From NCBI GenBank assembly GCA_030424595.1, contig JAUHWG010000029.1, positions 62,001-126,000 of the forward strand: 64,000 bases of DNA, in the 5' to 3' direction. A program made the position numbers and the translations under genes. The DNA is from Polyangia bacterium (lineage in GTDB: Bacteria > Myxococcota_A > Polyangia > Nannocystales > Nannocystaceae). Below the pieces are notes generated by a model, which saw nothing but the letters and a program-made list of their open reading frames with translations, was not told the origin of the DNA and made no database searches. Shown here piece by piece: positions 9,146-18,413 of the stretch. The first letter of the stretch is position 1, and every line of letters starts with the position of its first letter.

Positions 9146-9530
9146 CAATGAGGCCTCCCGGCGCGCGGGCAGGCTTCGTCAGGGATCGAGTGAGCTCCGC
9201 GCGCAGGGGGGTGCTAGCCGCGACGACGATGAACGACGAACGACGAACGACGAACGACGAACCGACGGCGGCTACGGCTACGGCTACGCTGAGGGGCCGA
9301 CAAGCTCGCTGGGCGCGCGAGCAGCCCCAGGATCCCACGGCCAAGCTGGCCGCGGGGATCTCCTGGTGAAAGCCGATGCACAGGTCGTGGCGATCGAGCG
9401 CCTGGCGCGACTCCTGGGCTGGCCCTCCGCGGCCTGGCGGCTGGCCCCGCCGCGGAGGGCTTTGAGGAGGCCGGCCGGGGAGGACGTCGAGGCTCGCCGG
9501 TCCCCCCGTTCCGTGGCATAAGTTGCGGCC
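9146..9530. other. Intergenic region upstream of proB
   Basis: This 385-bp stretch has no supported gene. It contains a simple tandem repeat at 9231-9287 (separate entry) and GC-rich sequence up to the GTG of proB. I see no clear promoter. Confidence 0.45.
9231..9287. repeat. Microsatellite-like tandem repeats
   Basis: Four perfect copies of the heptamer gaacgac (9231-9258) are followed, after a short spacer, by three copies of the hexamer ggctac (9270-9287). It lies in the intergenic region before proB, so copy-number change would not alter a protein. Confidence 0.8.
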
Positions 9531-10685
9531 GTGAAACCCCGCAGCGCGCTCGCCGAGGCCCGACGGATCGTCGTCAAGATGGGCTCCAACGTGATCACCG
9601 ATCCCGTCGCCGGGGGGATCGCGCTCGGTCGGGTCCACGGGCTCGTCGAGGCGCTCGCTGGGCTCCAGCGCCAGGGCAAGCAGGTGATCGTGGTCTCGAG
9701 CGGCGCTGTGGCGATGGGGCGGCTGACGCTCGGGCTCGAGGAGCGGCCGACCTCGCTGGGCTTGCGCCAGGCCTGCGCCGCGGTCGGTCAGGGCCAGCTC
9801 ATCGCCCTCTACGCCCAGGCCTTCGGCCTCGTCGGCCACCGGGTCGCGCAGGTGCTCCTGACCCAAGAGGACCTCGGCGATCGCGACAGGCTCCTCTGCC
9901 TGCGGACGACGCTGATGCGGCTCATCGAGCTCCGGGTGGTGCCGATCATCAACGAGAACGACAGCGTCAGCGTCCGCGAGCTGGTCGAGCATACCCGCGG
10001 CGAGAGCGGCTCGGTCTTCGGCGACAACGACGGTCTCTCGGCCCGCCTCGCCCTGGCCCTCGACGCCGATCTCCTGGTGCTCCTGACCGACGTCGACGGC
10101 CTCTACACCGCCAACCCGAGCGTCGATCCGAGCGCTACCCGGATAGCCGACCTCGACAGCGTCGACGCGACGATCCTCGGGATGGCCGAGGGGGGCTCCA
10201 GCGCGGGGACCGGCGGGATGGCGAGCAAGCTGGCGGCGGCGGCCCTCTCGGTCGAGGGCGGCATGCCGGTGCTGATCGCTCGCGGGGACGGGGCGAGCCT
10301 GCTGCGGGCGCTCGCGGGCGAAGACGAGGGGACGCTGATCGGCGGTGGTGCGCGGCGCTCGGCCCATCGTCGCGAGATCGCCGTCAACGCGACGGCCCGC
10401 GGCGGCCTCGTCCTCAACGCCGGGGCGATCGCGGCGCTCGTCGAGCGCAAGGCGTCGCTCCTGCCGATCGGTGTCGTCGCCGTCGAGGGGGACTTCGCCC
10501 GCGGCGAGCTGGTCGAGCTCCGCGACGCGAGCGGTCGGGTCCACGGCCGAGGGCTCGTCAACTACGGCGCCAACGCCTGCCGGGCGATCGCCGGCCACCA
10601 CTCCTCGGAGATCGACGCGCTCCTCGGATGGCGCGGGTACGACGAGATCATCACCCGCGACAACCTGGCGATGACGAGCTGCTGA
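9531..10685 (+). CDS. proB: Glutamate 5-kinase
   Basis: It phosphorylates L-glutamate with ATP to L-glutamate 5-phosphate, the first step of proline synthesis, in the cytoplasm. The 384 residues cover the amino-acid kinase domain (about 10-265): VVKMGSN near the N-terminus, VSSGAVAMG, the substrate-site segment INENDSVS and FGDNDGLSA, LTDVDGLYT, and the ATP-site TGGMASKLAAA. A C-terminal PUA domain follows (about 285-370), as in the long ProB form. The GTG start fits the family N-terminus. proA follows 89 bp downstream, making a standard proBA unit. ProB is commonly feedback-inhibited by proline. Confidence 0.97.
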   Translation: MKPRSALAEARRIVVKMGSNVITDPVAGGIALGRVHGLVEALAGLQRQGKQVIVVSSGAVAMGRLTLGLEERPTSLGLRQACAAVGQGQLIALYAQAFGLVGHRVAQVLLTQEDLGDRDRLLCLRTTLMRLIELRVVPIINENDSVSVRELVEHTRGESGSVFGDNDGLSARLALALDADLLVLLTDVDGLYTANPSVDPSATRIADLDSVDATILGMAEGGSSAGTGGMASKLAAAALSVEGGMPVLIARGDGASLLRALAGEDEGTLIGGGARRSAHRREIAVNATARGGLVLNAGAIAALVERKASLLPIGVVAVEGDFARGELVELRDASGRVHGRGLVNYGANACRAIAGHHSSEIDALLGWRGYDEIITRDNLAMTSC

Positions 10686-10714
10686 GCGCGGCCTGTCCGG
10701 CGCTGCGCAGAGAC

Positions 10715-10757
10715 GAAGAGAGCGAAGAGAACGAAGAGAACGAAGAGAACGAAGGGG
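10715..10757. repeat. Nine-bp tandem repeat between proB and proA
   Basis: Three exact copies of gaagagaac preceded by gaagagagc and followed by a partial unit fill most of the 89-bp gap. The purine-only strand lies just upstream of the proA ribosome binding site (gaggagcagc). Confidence 0.8.
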
Positions 10758-10774
10758 AGAGAGGAGCAGCGACC

Positions 10775-12145
10775 ATGTCGATCTCAGAAGGTTCGAGCGC
10801 AAGCTCAGGTTTGGTCGCGGCGACGGAGGCGACGATGGGCTCGGTCCGGGAGGCCGCCGTCGCAGCGCGGGCGGCGGGTCCGACCCTAGCGGAGCTGCCC
10901 TCAGCGCGTCGGGGGGCGCTCCTCCGCGATCTCGCCACGGCGCTGGTCGACCCGGAGATCCGCGCGGGGCTGCTGCGCGCCAACCAAGAGGACCTCGACC
11001 GAGCCGCCCGCGAGCAGCTCGCCGAGGTCAAGCGCGCCCGTCTCCGCCTCAGCGAGGCGAAGCTCGACGGCCTGGCGGACGGCCTGCGTCAGCTCGCCGA
11101 CGCGCCGGAGCTGCTCGGCAAGGCGACGCTTCGCCGCGAGCTCGACGAGGGCCTGGTCCTGGAGCGGGTGCCCTGTCCCCTCGGCACCCTCGGGATCGTC
11201 TTCGAGGCCCGGCCCGACGCGGTCCCTCAGATCGCCGGCCTGGCGATCAAGAGCGGGAACGCGCTCCTCCTCAAGGGGGGCAGCGAGGCGCTCTCGAGCA
11301 ACCGGGCGCTCGTCGCCCTGATCCGCCGGATCCTCGCGGAGCACGGCGTGCCCGCGGGGGCGCTCGCCCTCCTCGAGCGCCGCGAGGATTTTTCCGCGCT
11401 CCTGGCGATGGACGAGCTCGTCGATCTGATCGTCGCCCGCGGCTCGACCCCCTTCGTCCACAGGGTGATGGCGTCGACGGAGATCCCGGTGATGGGGCAC
11501 GCGGAGGGGCTCTGTCACATCACGCTCCACCCGCCCTGCGACCCGGCGATGGCCGCTCGGATCGTCGTCGACGCCAAGTGCTCCTACCCGGCCGCCTGCA
11601 ACACGGTCGAGACCCTGCTCTGGCACCCGGAGGCCGGTGAGGCGCTCGACGCCTGCGTCGCTGCGCTGCGCGAGGCGGGCGTCGAGCTCCGCGGCTGTCC
11701 CAAGACCCAGGCGCGCGCTCCGGGGATCTCCGCCGCGACCGACGAGGACTGGGACACCGAGTACGGGGCGAAGATCCTCGCGATCCGCCAGATAGGCGGG
11801 CTAGGTGGGCCAGGCGGAGCGCTGGCGCATATCGCCGCCCACGGCTCACGGCACACCGAGGCGATCCTCTGCGGCGATCCCTCGGTCACCGAGCGCTTCG
11901 TCGCCCGGGTCGACGCCGCCGCCGTCTTCGTCAACGCGAGCACCCGCTTCGCCGACGGCTACCGCTTTGGACTCGGCGCCGAGGTCGGGATCTCGACGGG
12001 CAAGCTCCACGCCCGCGGCCCGGTCGGCGTCGAGGGGCTGCTCACCTATCGCTGGATCCTCCGCGGCGAGGGCCAGATCTCCGGCGACTACGGGCCCGGC
12101 AAGCGGGCCTATCGCCACCGCGATCTCGCGATCGATCCTGCGTAG
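10775..12145 (+). CDS. proA: Gamma-glutamyl phosphate reductase
   Basis: It reduces L-glutamate 5-phosphate with NADPH to glutamate-5-semialdehyde, the second step of proline synthesis. The ATG at 10775 has gaggagc 8-13 bases upstream and gives 456 residues, slightly longer than the usual 415-425 because of an Ala/Ser-rich N-terminus. Family motifs are VFEARPDAVPQIAGL, KSGNALLLKGG, the catalytic Cys of YPAACNTVETLL (Cys275), and the C-terminal block FGLGAEVGISTGKLHARGP followed by GLLTYRWILRG. It forms an operon with proB. A hairpin between it and the convergent SPFH gene may end the transcript. Confidence 0.97.
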   Translation: MSISEGSSASSGLVAATEATMGSVREAAVAARAAGPTLAELPSARRGALLRDLATALVDPEIRAGLLRANQEDLDRAAREQLAEVKRARLRLSEAKLDGLADGLRQLADAPELLGKATLRRELDEGLVLERVPCPLGTLGIVFEARPDAVPQIAGLAIKSGNALLLKGGSEALSSNRALVALIRRILAEHGVPAGALALLERREDFSALLAMDELVDLIVARGSTPFVHRVMASTEIPVMGHAEGLCHITLHPPCDPAMAARIVVDAKCSYPAACNTVETLLWHPEAGEALDACVAALREAGVELRGCPKTQARAPGISAATDEDWDTEYGAKILAIRQIGGLGGPGGALAHIAAHGSRHTEAILCGDPSVTERFVARVDAAAVFVNASTRFADGYRFGLGAEVGISTGKLHARGPVGVEGLLTYRWILRGEGQISGDYGPGKRAYRHRDLAIDPA

Positions 12146-12468
12146 GCCCAAGCTCGCACCGGCGAGCTCGCGAGAGCATCTTTGACCGTCGTCCGTCCGA
12201 GGCGATGCTTGGTCGCGGGGCCTCGCGAGAGATCGGTCGGCTGACGATCGAGCGGCGTTGAGGGGGGCTGGCGTGGGGCCGACACCGTCTGCTCGCGCCC
12301 TCTTCGCCGCTCGCCGATCCAGGCCGGCCCGACCCCTCGTGGCCGCGAGCCAAGGACCAGAGGACCAGAGGAGCAGAGGAGCAAAGGACCAGAGGACCAA
12401 GAGACCAAAGAAGAAGGCTCCCGACCGTCGGTCTGGAGCCCTCTTCTTGAGGTCGCTGCGAGCTCGGC
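12146..12468. other. Intergenic region between convergent proA and SPFH gene
   Basis: No gene is supported. From about 12353 to 12410 a purine-rich degenerate repeat (units such as gaccagag and gagcagag) runs into the hairpin listed at 12411-12448. Confidence 0.5.
12411..12448. terminator. Probable bidirectional terminator hairpin
   Basis: The arms aagaaggctcc (12411-12421) and ggag + ccctcttctt (12435-12448) enclose an inner palindrome gaccg-t-cggtc (12423-12433). It lies between convergent genes with A/G-rich sequence on one side and a T/C-rich arm on the other. No pure T-run is present, so efficiency is uncertain. Confidence 0.5.
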
Positions 12469-13632
<1,164 letters not shown>

Positions 13633-13766
13633 GGCGTCGCTGCTCTCTTGCTTGGGGGCGGGGAAGGGGGGCGGGGAAGGGGGGCGAATGACGGCCCCGT
13701 GATGACCTGGTCCCGCTGGTTGGAGCGGTCCGGGTCGGGAGAAGGCCCGTCAGGGCCCTTCGGGGG

Positions 13767-14141
13767 TCAGTTCGAGGTGAGGCTCTGGCGAGCCGCCTCC
13801 TGCTCTAGATCGCCGAATTCGGCGTTGCTGAGGCCAAAGACGTCGGCGATCTCGCCGAGCGCGCGGCGCTCTGCGTCGGAGAACACGCCGTCCGACTTGA
13901 CCAGGGTGATCGCCGCGAGGATGAAGATCCGGCGGAGGTAGGTCGCCTCGAGGATCTGGGCGGCCTCGTAGGGGATGAAGCTCGACTCCTTCAGGTCCTC
14001 GAAGGTGATCGATGAGCCGGTCTCCTCGAGGAACTCGGAGATCAGCATGCTCTCCTCCTTCTCGATTCCGTCGACGCTGGCGAGGTGGTAGAGCCCGCGG
14101 GCGAAGACCTCGACCTCTTCACTGGAAAGTCCGTCTGCCAT
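13767..14141 (-). CDS. TerB-like (tellurite-resistance TerB fold) protein
   Basis: The 124 residues are all helical. Two acidic TerB-type motifs are present: VDGIEKEESMLISEFLEE at about 24-41 and KSDGVFSDAERRALGEIADV near 83-102, matching the duplicated D-G-x-x-x-x-x-E pattern of the family. TerB-like proteins bind divalent metal and often accompany membrane-stress or Ter systems. The SPFH/SHOCT gene lies downstream on the same strand (134-bp gap), so the two may be functionally linked. No other ter genes are nearby, so real tellurite resistance is not implied. Confidence 0.8.
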   Translation of the reverse strand: MADGLSSEEVEVFARGLYHLASVDGIEKEESMLISEFLEETGSSITFEDLKESSFIPYEAAQILEATYLRRIFILAAITLVKSDGVFSDAERRALGEIADVFGLSNAEFGDLEQEAARQSLTSN

Positions 14142-14240
14142 GGCCGGAATGCTACGGTCTCGGCCTGGGCTGGTCCAGTCGACCAGGGGCGGAGATCGTC
14201 CACGGCGACGAAGTTTCGCCGGCCTTTCGTCGGCCAGGGG

Positions 14241-14277
14241 AAAAAAACGAGCGCCCGTGGCGGACCACGGGCGCTCG
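14241..14277 (-). terminator. Rho-independent terminator of the 14300-14803 gene
   Basis: A perfect 13-bp stem (cgagcgcccgtgg at 14248-14260, ccacgggcgctcg at 14265-14277) with tetraloop cgga is followed on the minus strand by seven T (the a-run 14241-14247). It sits 22 bp past the stop of the minus-strand lipoprotein gene. It is the clearest intrinsic terminator in the window. Confidence 0.92.
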
Positions 14278-14299
14278 ACGACTCGATCAGGGGGGGGAT

Positions 14300-14803
14300 C
14301 TACTCGCCTAAGATCACGAACTCGCGCTCGAAGAGCGAGGTCTGGTTCCCGGTCTCATCCGGGACGGTCAGGATCTCGATCGACCAGGTGCCGACGCTCT
14401 CGCGGTCGATGCGATGGCTGGTCGCCATCGTCAGCGCGGTCGACGGGGCGAGGAGACCCTCGATCTCCTCGCGCTCATCACCGTGGGACCAGACGAAGAG
14501 GACAGGCCTGGGGGTCGCGAGACGGTCCGCGCGGAGGTGGAGGTGGACGGCCTCTTCGCCGGTCGAGAAGGCGGCGGCGTCGGCGAGGGGACCCTCGGCC
14601 TGGGTCGCCAACACCGCGGTGATCCGGACCGCTGAGCGGTGCTCGGCGTCGACCTGCGCGGCGAAAGCGCTCTGCTCCATCCGGGCCCCATGGAGCTGGC
14701 CGTCCGGGTCGAGGTGGGCGGTTGTCAGGGGGGCATCGACGCAGCCTGAGGCGAGAAGCGCGGCAGGAGCGCAGAGGACGACAATGCGGAGAAGGTCGTT
14801 CAA
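14300..14803 (-). CDS. Putative lipoprotein, DUF2914-like
   Basis: The 167-residue protein has a hydrophobic N-terminus with lipobox LASGC (Cys21). The C-terminal half (PRPVLFVWSHGDEREE to WSIEILTVPDETGN, then a final FEREFVI) resembles the DUF2914 pattern: a strand with W-x-H, then G-T-W-x-I-x-x-x-x-x-x-G, then F-x-V. The resemblance is by eye only. The start is TTG at 14803; no better start keeps the signal peptide. It is divergent from the S41 peptidase gene and shares a 158-bp region containing a perfect 24-bp palindrome. Confidence 0.72.
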   Translation of the reverse strand: MNDLLRIVVLCAPAALLASGCVDAPLTTAHLDPDGQLHGARMEQSAFAAQVDAEHRSAVRITAVLATQAEGPLADAAAFSTGEEAVHLHLRADRLATPRPVLFVWSHGDEREEIEGLLAPSTALTMATSHRIDRESVGTWSIEILTVPDETGNQTSLFEREFVILGE

Positions 14804-14892
14804 GACGAAAACTTGACAAGCGAATCCCGTGCCAGAGGATCACGCACGTTCTTGTAGGGGTTTAGCCGCGCGAAGACGATCATCCGGCACCT

Positions 14893-14916
14893 ATTGATGT
14901 CATCGATGACATCAAT
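14893..14916. promoter_or_regulatory. Perfect 24-bp palindrome, candidate operator
   Basis: The half-site attgatgtcat (14893-14903), centre cg, then atgacatcaat (14906-14916) is an exact dyad. It is AT-rich in a very GC-rich genome and lies in the divergent promoter region, 45 bp before the S41 peptidase ATG and about 90 bp before the DUF2914-like gene. That is what a dimeric regulator site would look like. The regulator is not known. Confidence 0.7.
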
Positions 14917-14961
14917 GATAGACAGGGGCGCTCGTCCCGGGGCGGGCTATCCTTGCGCCCT

Positions 14962-17900
14962 ATGCGTCGCCGACCGCTGACCGCCCTCGCACTCGCTTGG
15001 CTCTGCGGCCTGCCCCTGGCCTGCCAGGGGGACGCGCCGACCGCCGCCGCCGATTCCCCGAAGGCCGACGCGAAGGACGCGAAGGTCGATCTCGAGGCGT
15101 TGCTCGAAGGTCGCGAGTTTCCCCTCCTCACCTGGGCGGCCTACACCGTCGAGGACGAGTACTACGACAAGACCCGCCTCGACGGCCGAGAGCAGCTGCG
15201 CTGGGCCCTGCACGATCTCAGCCTCAAGGTCCCGGAGGTCTTCGCCGAGCTCGCCGAGGATCGGGTCGACGTGACCGTCGGCGAGGCGAAGGAGAGCTTC
15301 CCGGTGGGGGCCCTGAGCGGCCCGCTCGCCGCGGCCGACGTTCTCGAGAAGGTGCTGATCTTCGCCAAGGGTCACCTCGAGCTCGCGGATGACGAGGCGC
15401 TGCACCGGCTCGAGTACACGGCGATCAACGGCCTCCTCGGGCCGCTCGACCCGCACACGATCCTCCTCACGCCGGAGGAGCGCTCCGATCTCGGGATCCG
15501 CACCAAGGGACAGTTCGGCGGTATCGGCGCAGAGATCGTCCCGGAGGAGCGGAGGATTCGGGTCGTCCGCGTCCTCCCCAAGTCGCCGGCCGAGCGGGCA
15601 GGCCTCGAGGGCGGCGATCTGATCCTCCAGATCGGCGACGAGTCGACCGTCAACATGTCGGCCTCCGACGCCCAGCAGCTCCTCCGCGGGCCGGTGGACA
15701 CCGAGGTCACGGTCAAGATCCGCCGCGGCGACAGGGCGCTGACCATCACGATCAAGCGTCAGATCATCTCGGTCGAGAGCGTTCTCCCGGCGCGCCTCCC
15801 CGGGGATGTCGGCTACCTCCGCCTGACGACCTTCCAGGAGAACACCGGCGAGCAGGTGAAGACGGCGATCGAGGCGATGCAGGCGGAGGCGCCGCTCAAG
15901 GCGGTGGTCCTCGATCTGCGCCGCAACACCGGCGGACTCCTGACCCAGGCGATGGCGGTGCTCGACCTCTTCCTGGCGGAGGGGGAGCTGGTCAGCGTTC
16001 ACTCGGCGATCGGCCGCGAGTCGGAGTCGGCCAAGCCCGAGACGATCGTCGGCCCGGAGGTCGCGATCGTCGTCCTCGTCGACGAAGAGGCGGCCTCCGC
16101 CTCGGAGATCGTCAGCGGCACCCTCGGCGCGCTCGATCGCGGGGTCGTCCTCGGCCGCCGCTCCTTCGGCAAGGGGACGGTGCAGATGCTCAAGCCGCTG
16201 GCGCCCTACGGCCGCGAGCTGGCGCTCAAGCTGACCGTCGCCGAGTACCGGGTCGCGGGCGACGGCAAGATCCAGAGCCTCGGCGTCGCCCCGGACCTCG
16301 TCCTCTACCCGGTCGAGCTCAGCGAGATCCAGGGCGTCGCCCGCTACTACGATCTCGAGCGCTTCGAGCGTGAGCGTGAGCGCTCCCAGGTCGCCCACCT
16401 CCCCTCCGCGAAGCACGACAAGGCCCTGACGGAGAAGCTCGGGGACGAGGCGATCCTCCGCTACCTCTATGAGAGCCGCGACGTCGGCGAGGGGGAGCCG
16501 GACGAGCTCCGCGATCCCGAGGTGACGATCGCCCGCGAGGTCGCGCTCGCGCTCGCGGCCAGTAAGGACCGCAAGAGCGCGCTGAAGACGATCCAGGACG
16601 AGATCGCCAAGCGCGAGGACGCGTCGTTGGTCGCCCGCCTGCGAGAGCGCAAGATCCCGTGGGAGGGGAGCTTCGCCGCGAGCGGTACGCCGAAGATCGA
16701 GGTCAAGGCGTCGATCTCCGGCGGTACCCCGATCAAGGCCGGGGCCCGCTTCGACCTCGCCGTCGAGGTCACCAACACCGGCGACCAGCCAGCGCAGCGG
16801 CTCCACCTCCTGACCGAGTGCGTCCACGACGAGCTCGACGGGATCGAGCTGCTCCTCGGCGAGGCCGCGCCCGGGGAGACCATCCGCCGCGAGCTCAACC
16901 TCAAGGTGATGGGCTGGCATCCCTCCTTCGCCGAGGAGCTCCGGCTCGAGGTCCACAGCGGCGAGCCCGGCGAGAGCCCCGACGGCGCCGCCGAGCTCCG
17001 GCTCGAGGTCGAGGGTCTCCCCCGCTCGCAGCCGACCTACGACTACTGGATCGTCGACGACCCTGCGCTGGTCGCCAAGGCCCCGGCGCGGCCCCCCGAG
17101 GAGGGCCCCGTCGTCGGCGAGCCCTTTAAGGTCGCGGGCAACGGCGACGGGGTGCTCCAGGCGGGCGAGCGGGTGCTCCTCGCCGTGCGGGCGGGGAACA
17201 CCGGTCAGGCGCCCGCGAAGGCCGTGCGGGCGCTCCTCCGCAACAAGTCGGGGGCGCAGGGCCTCTTGGAGGAGGGCTTCCACGACCTCGGCCCGGTCAA
17301 GGTCGGCGGCGAGGCGCGGGGATCGTTCGGCGTCTCGGTCGCGGCCGAGCCCGATCTCAGCGCGCCGCTCGAGCTCGATCTGATGGTCGCCGACATCGAG
17401 CTCCACGAGGCCGCCCGCGAGCGCCTTGCGCTGCGGGTGGTCGGCGAGCGTCCGCCCTTCGTCGCGGCGGAGGGTCGGCGGCGGGCGGTCGTCAAGGACG
17501 GGGGCGCGCGCCTCTACAACGGCGCAGACGGCAAGTCGGCGGTGCTCGCCGAGCTCGAGGCGGGCACCGTTCTCGCGGTCGTCGGCGCGGCCGGCGGGTG
17601 GTTGGCGGTCGACTACGAGCCCGGTCGACGGGCGTGGGTGCCGGCCGATCTGACCGACGATGCGGCCGCCAAGGCCAAGCTGAGCGCCTTGCCGGAGCGC
17701 TCTGCGCTCCTGGTCCAGCCGCCGACGTTTACCCTCAAGGAGCTCCCGCGGACGGTCAAGGCGGCGAGCGTCGTCGTCGACGGGGTGGTCAACCATCCGC
17801 GGCGCGTCCGCGATGTCGTCGTCGGCGTCGCCCCGGTCGGCCCGGGCCAGGTCGAGAAGAAGGTCTTCTTCCGGGCCAACCCCGAGCGCAGCGGCGACGG

Positions 17901-18024
17901 GGCGAGATCGCTCGTGATCGGCGCAGAGGTGCCGCTGGTCCCGGGCGGGAATCGGATCATCATCACCGCGCGCGACGGCGATGACGTCGAGGCCACCCGC
18001 GAGATGCTCGTCTACCGCGAGTGA
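14962..18024 (+). CDS. S41 (C-terminal processing) peptidase lipoprotein with long beta-rich extension
   Basis: The ATG at 14962 gives 1020 residues; the lipobox LPLAC puts the lipidated Cys at 21. A PDZ domain spans about 185-265 (FGGIGAEIV, LPKSPAERAGLEGGDLI). The S41 catalytic core follows to about 450: DLRRNTGG, EEAASASEIVSG with the nucleophile Ser near 379-381, and the general-base Lys of SFGKGTVQ (Lys404). After it come about 570 residues not found in ordinary Ctp proteases. They include CARDB/Ig-like segments (VEVTNTGDQPAQ near 595; VRAGNTGQAPAK near 745), an SH3-like stretch (ARLYNGADGK to VPADL, about 850-895) and a final beta-sandwich (about 915-1020). It likely cleaves envelope proteins while tethered to the outer membrane. 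Confidence 0.92.
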   Translation: MRRRPLTALALAWLCGLPLACQGDAPTAAADSPKADAKDAKVDLEALLEGREFPLLTWAAYTVEDEYYDKTRLDGREQLRWALHDLSLKVPEVFAELAEDRVDVTVGEAKESFPVGALSGPLAAADVLEKVLIFAKGHLELADDEALHRLEYTAINGLLGPLDPHTILLTPEERSDLGIRTKGQFGGIGAEIVPEERRIRVVRVLPKSPAERAGLEGGDLILQIGDESTVNMSASDAQQLLRGPVDTEVTVKIRRGDRALTITIKRQIISVESVLPARLPGDVGYLRLTTFQENTGEQVKTAIEAMQAEAPLKAVVLDLRRNTGGLLTQAMAVLDLFLAEGELVSVHSAIGRESESAKPETIVGPEVAIVVLVDEEAASASEIVSGTLGALDRGVVLGRRSFGKGTVQMLKPLAPYGRELALKLTVAEYRVAGDGKIQSLGVAPDLVLYPVELSEIQGVARYYDLERFERERERSQVAHLPSAKHDKALTEKLGDEAILRYLYESRDVGEGEPDELRDPEVTIAREVALALAASKDRKSALKTIQDEIAKREDASLVARLRERKIPWEGSFAASGTPKIEVKASISGGTPIKAGARFDLAVEVTNTGDQPAQRLHLLTECVHDELDGIELLLGEAAPGETIRRELNLKVMGWHPSFAEELRLEVHSGEPGESPDGAAELRLEVEGLPRSQPTYDYWIVDDPALVAKAPARPPEEGPVVGEPFKVAGNGDGVLQAGERVLLAVRAGNTGQAPAKAVRALLRNKSGAQGLLEEGFHDLGPVKVGGEARGSFGVSVAAEPDLSAPLELDLMVADIELHEAARERLALRVVGERPPFVAAEGRRRAVVKDGGARLYNGADGKSAVLAELEAGTVLAVVGAAGGWLAVDYEPGRRAWVPADLTDDAAAKAKLSALPERSALLVQPPTFTLKELPRTVKAASVVVDGVVNHPRRVRDVVVGVAPVGPGQVEKKVFFRANPERSGDGARSLVIGAEVPLVPGGNRIIITARDGDDVEATREMLVYRE

Positions 18025-18413
18025 GCCCGAGCGAGGCGCGAGCGATCCCGGCTCCGAGGGCCGGTCATGAATGATGGATGTCCGCGGGAGCCCGAAGGGC
18101 GCCCGTGGATCCGTGGTCGGGACCCTCGTCGCGGAGGCGGCGGAGGCGAGGGCAGACGCGAGCGCAGAGGATGGGCGAGAGGCGGCGGAGGTCGGGCGGC
18201 TGAGCTGGGCGGGGGCTATATCGCCGGGCGTGATTTCGCCGGGCCCACCGCGGCCGGGGCGAACGCCCTCGGGCGGGTCCGCGGACCTTCTGCGGCGCGG
18301 GGAGGCGCGGCGCAGAGCGGCGAAAACGCTGGAAATACGAGGAAGCTCGCGGAGCCTGGGAACATTCGCGGCGGGGGGCGGTCCATCAGGGAGCGTGATA
18401 TAGCGAGGTGGCT
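18025..18413. other. Intergenic region before the two-TM protein gene
   Basis: This 389-bp stretch has no convincing gene; open frames here lack starts with ribosome binding sites and have arginine/glycine-rich noise composition. Two copies of tcgccgggc lie 11 bp apart near 18230. I see no clear hairpin or promoter. Confidence 0.4.

Noticed and set aside
14947..17796. 949-codon minus-strand open frame over the S41 peptidase
   Set aside because: The plus-strand protein has PDZ and S41 motifs; the antisense frame is a mirrored composition effect with no motif.
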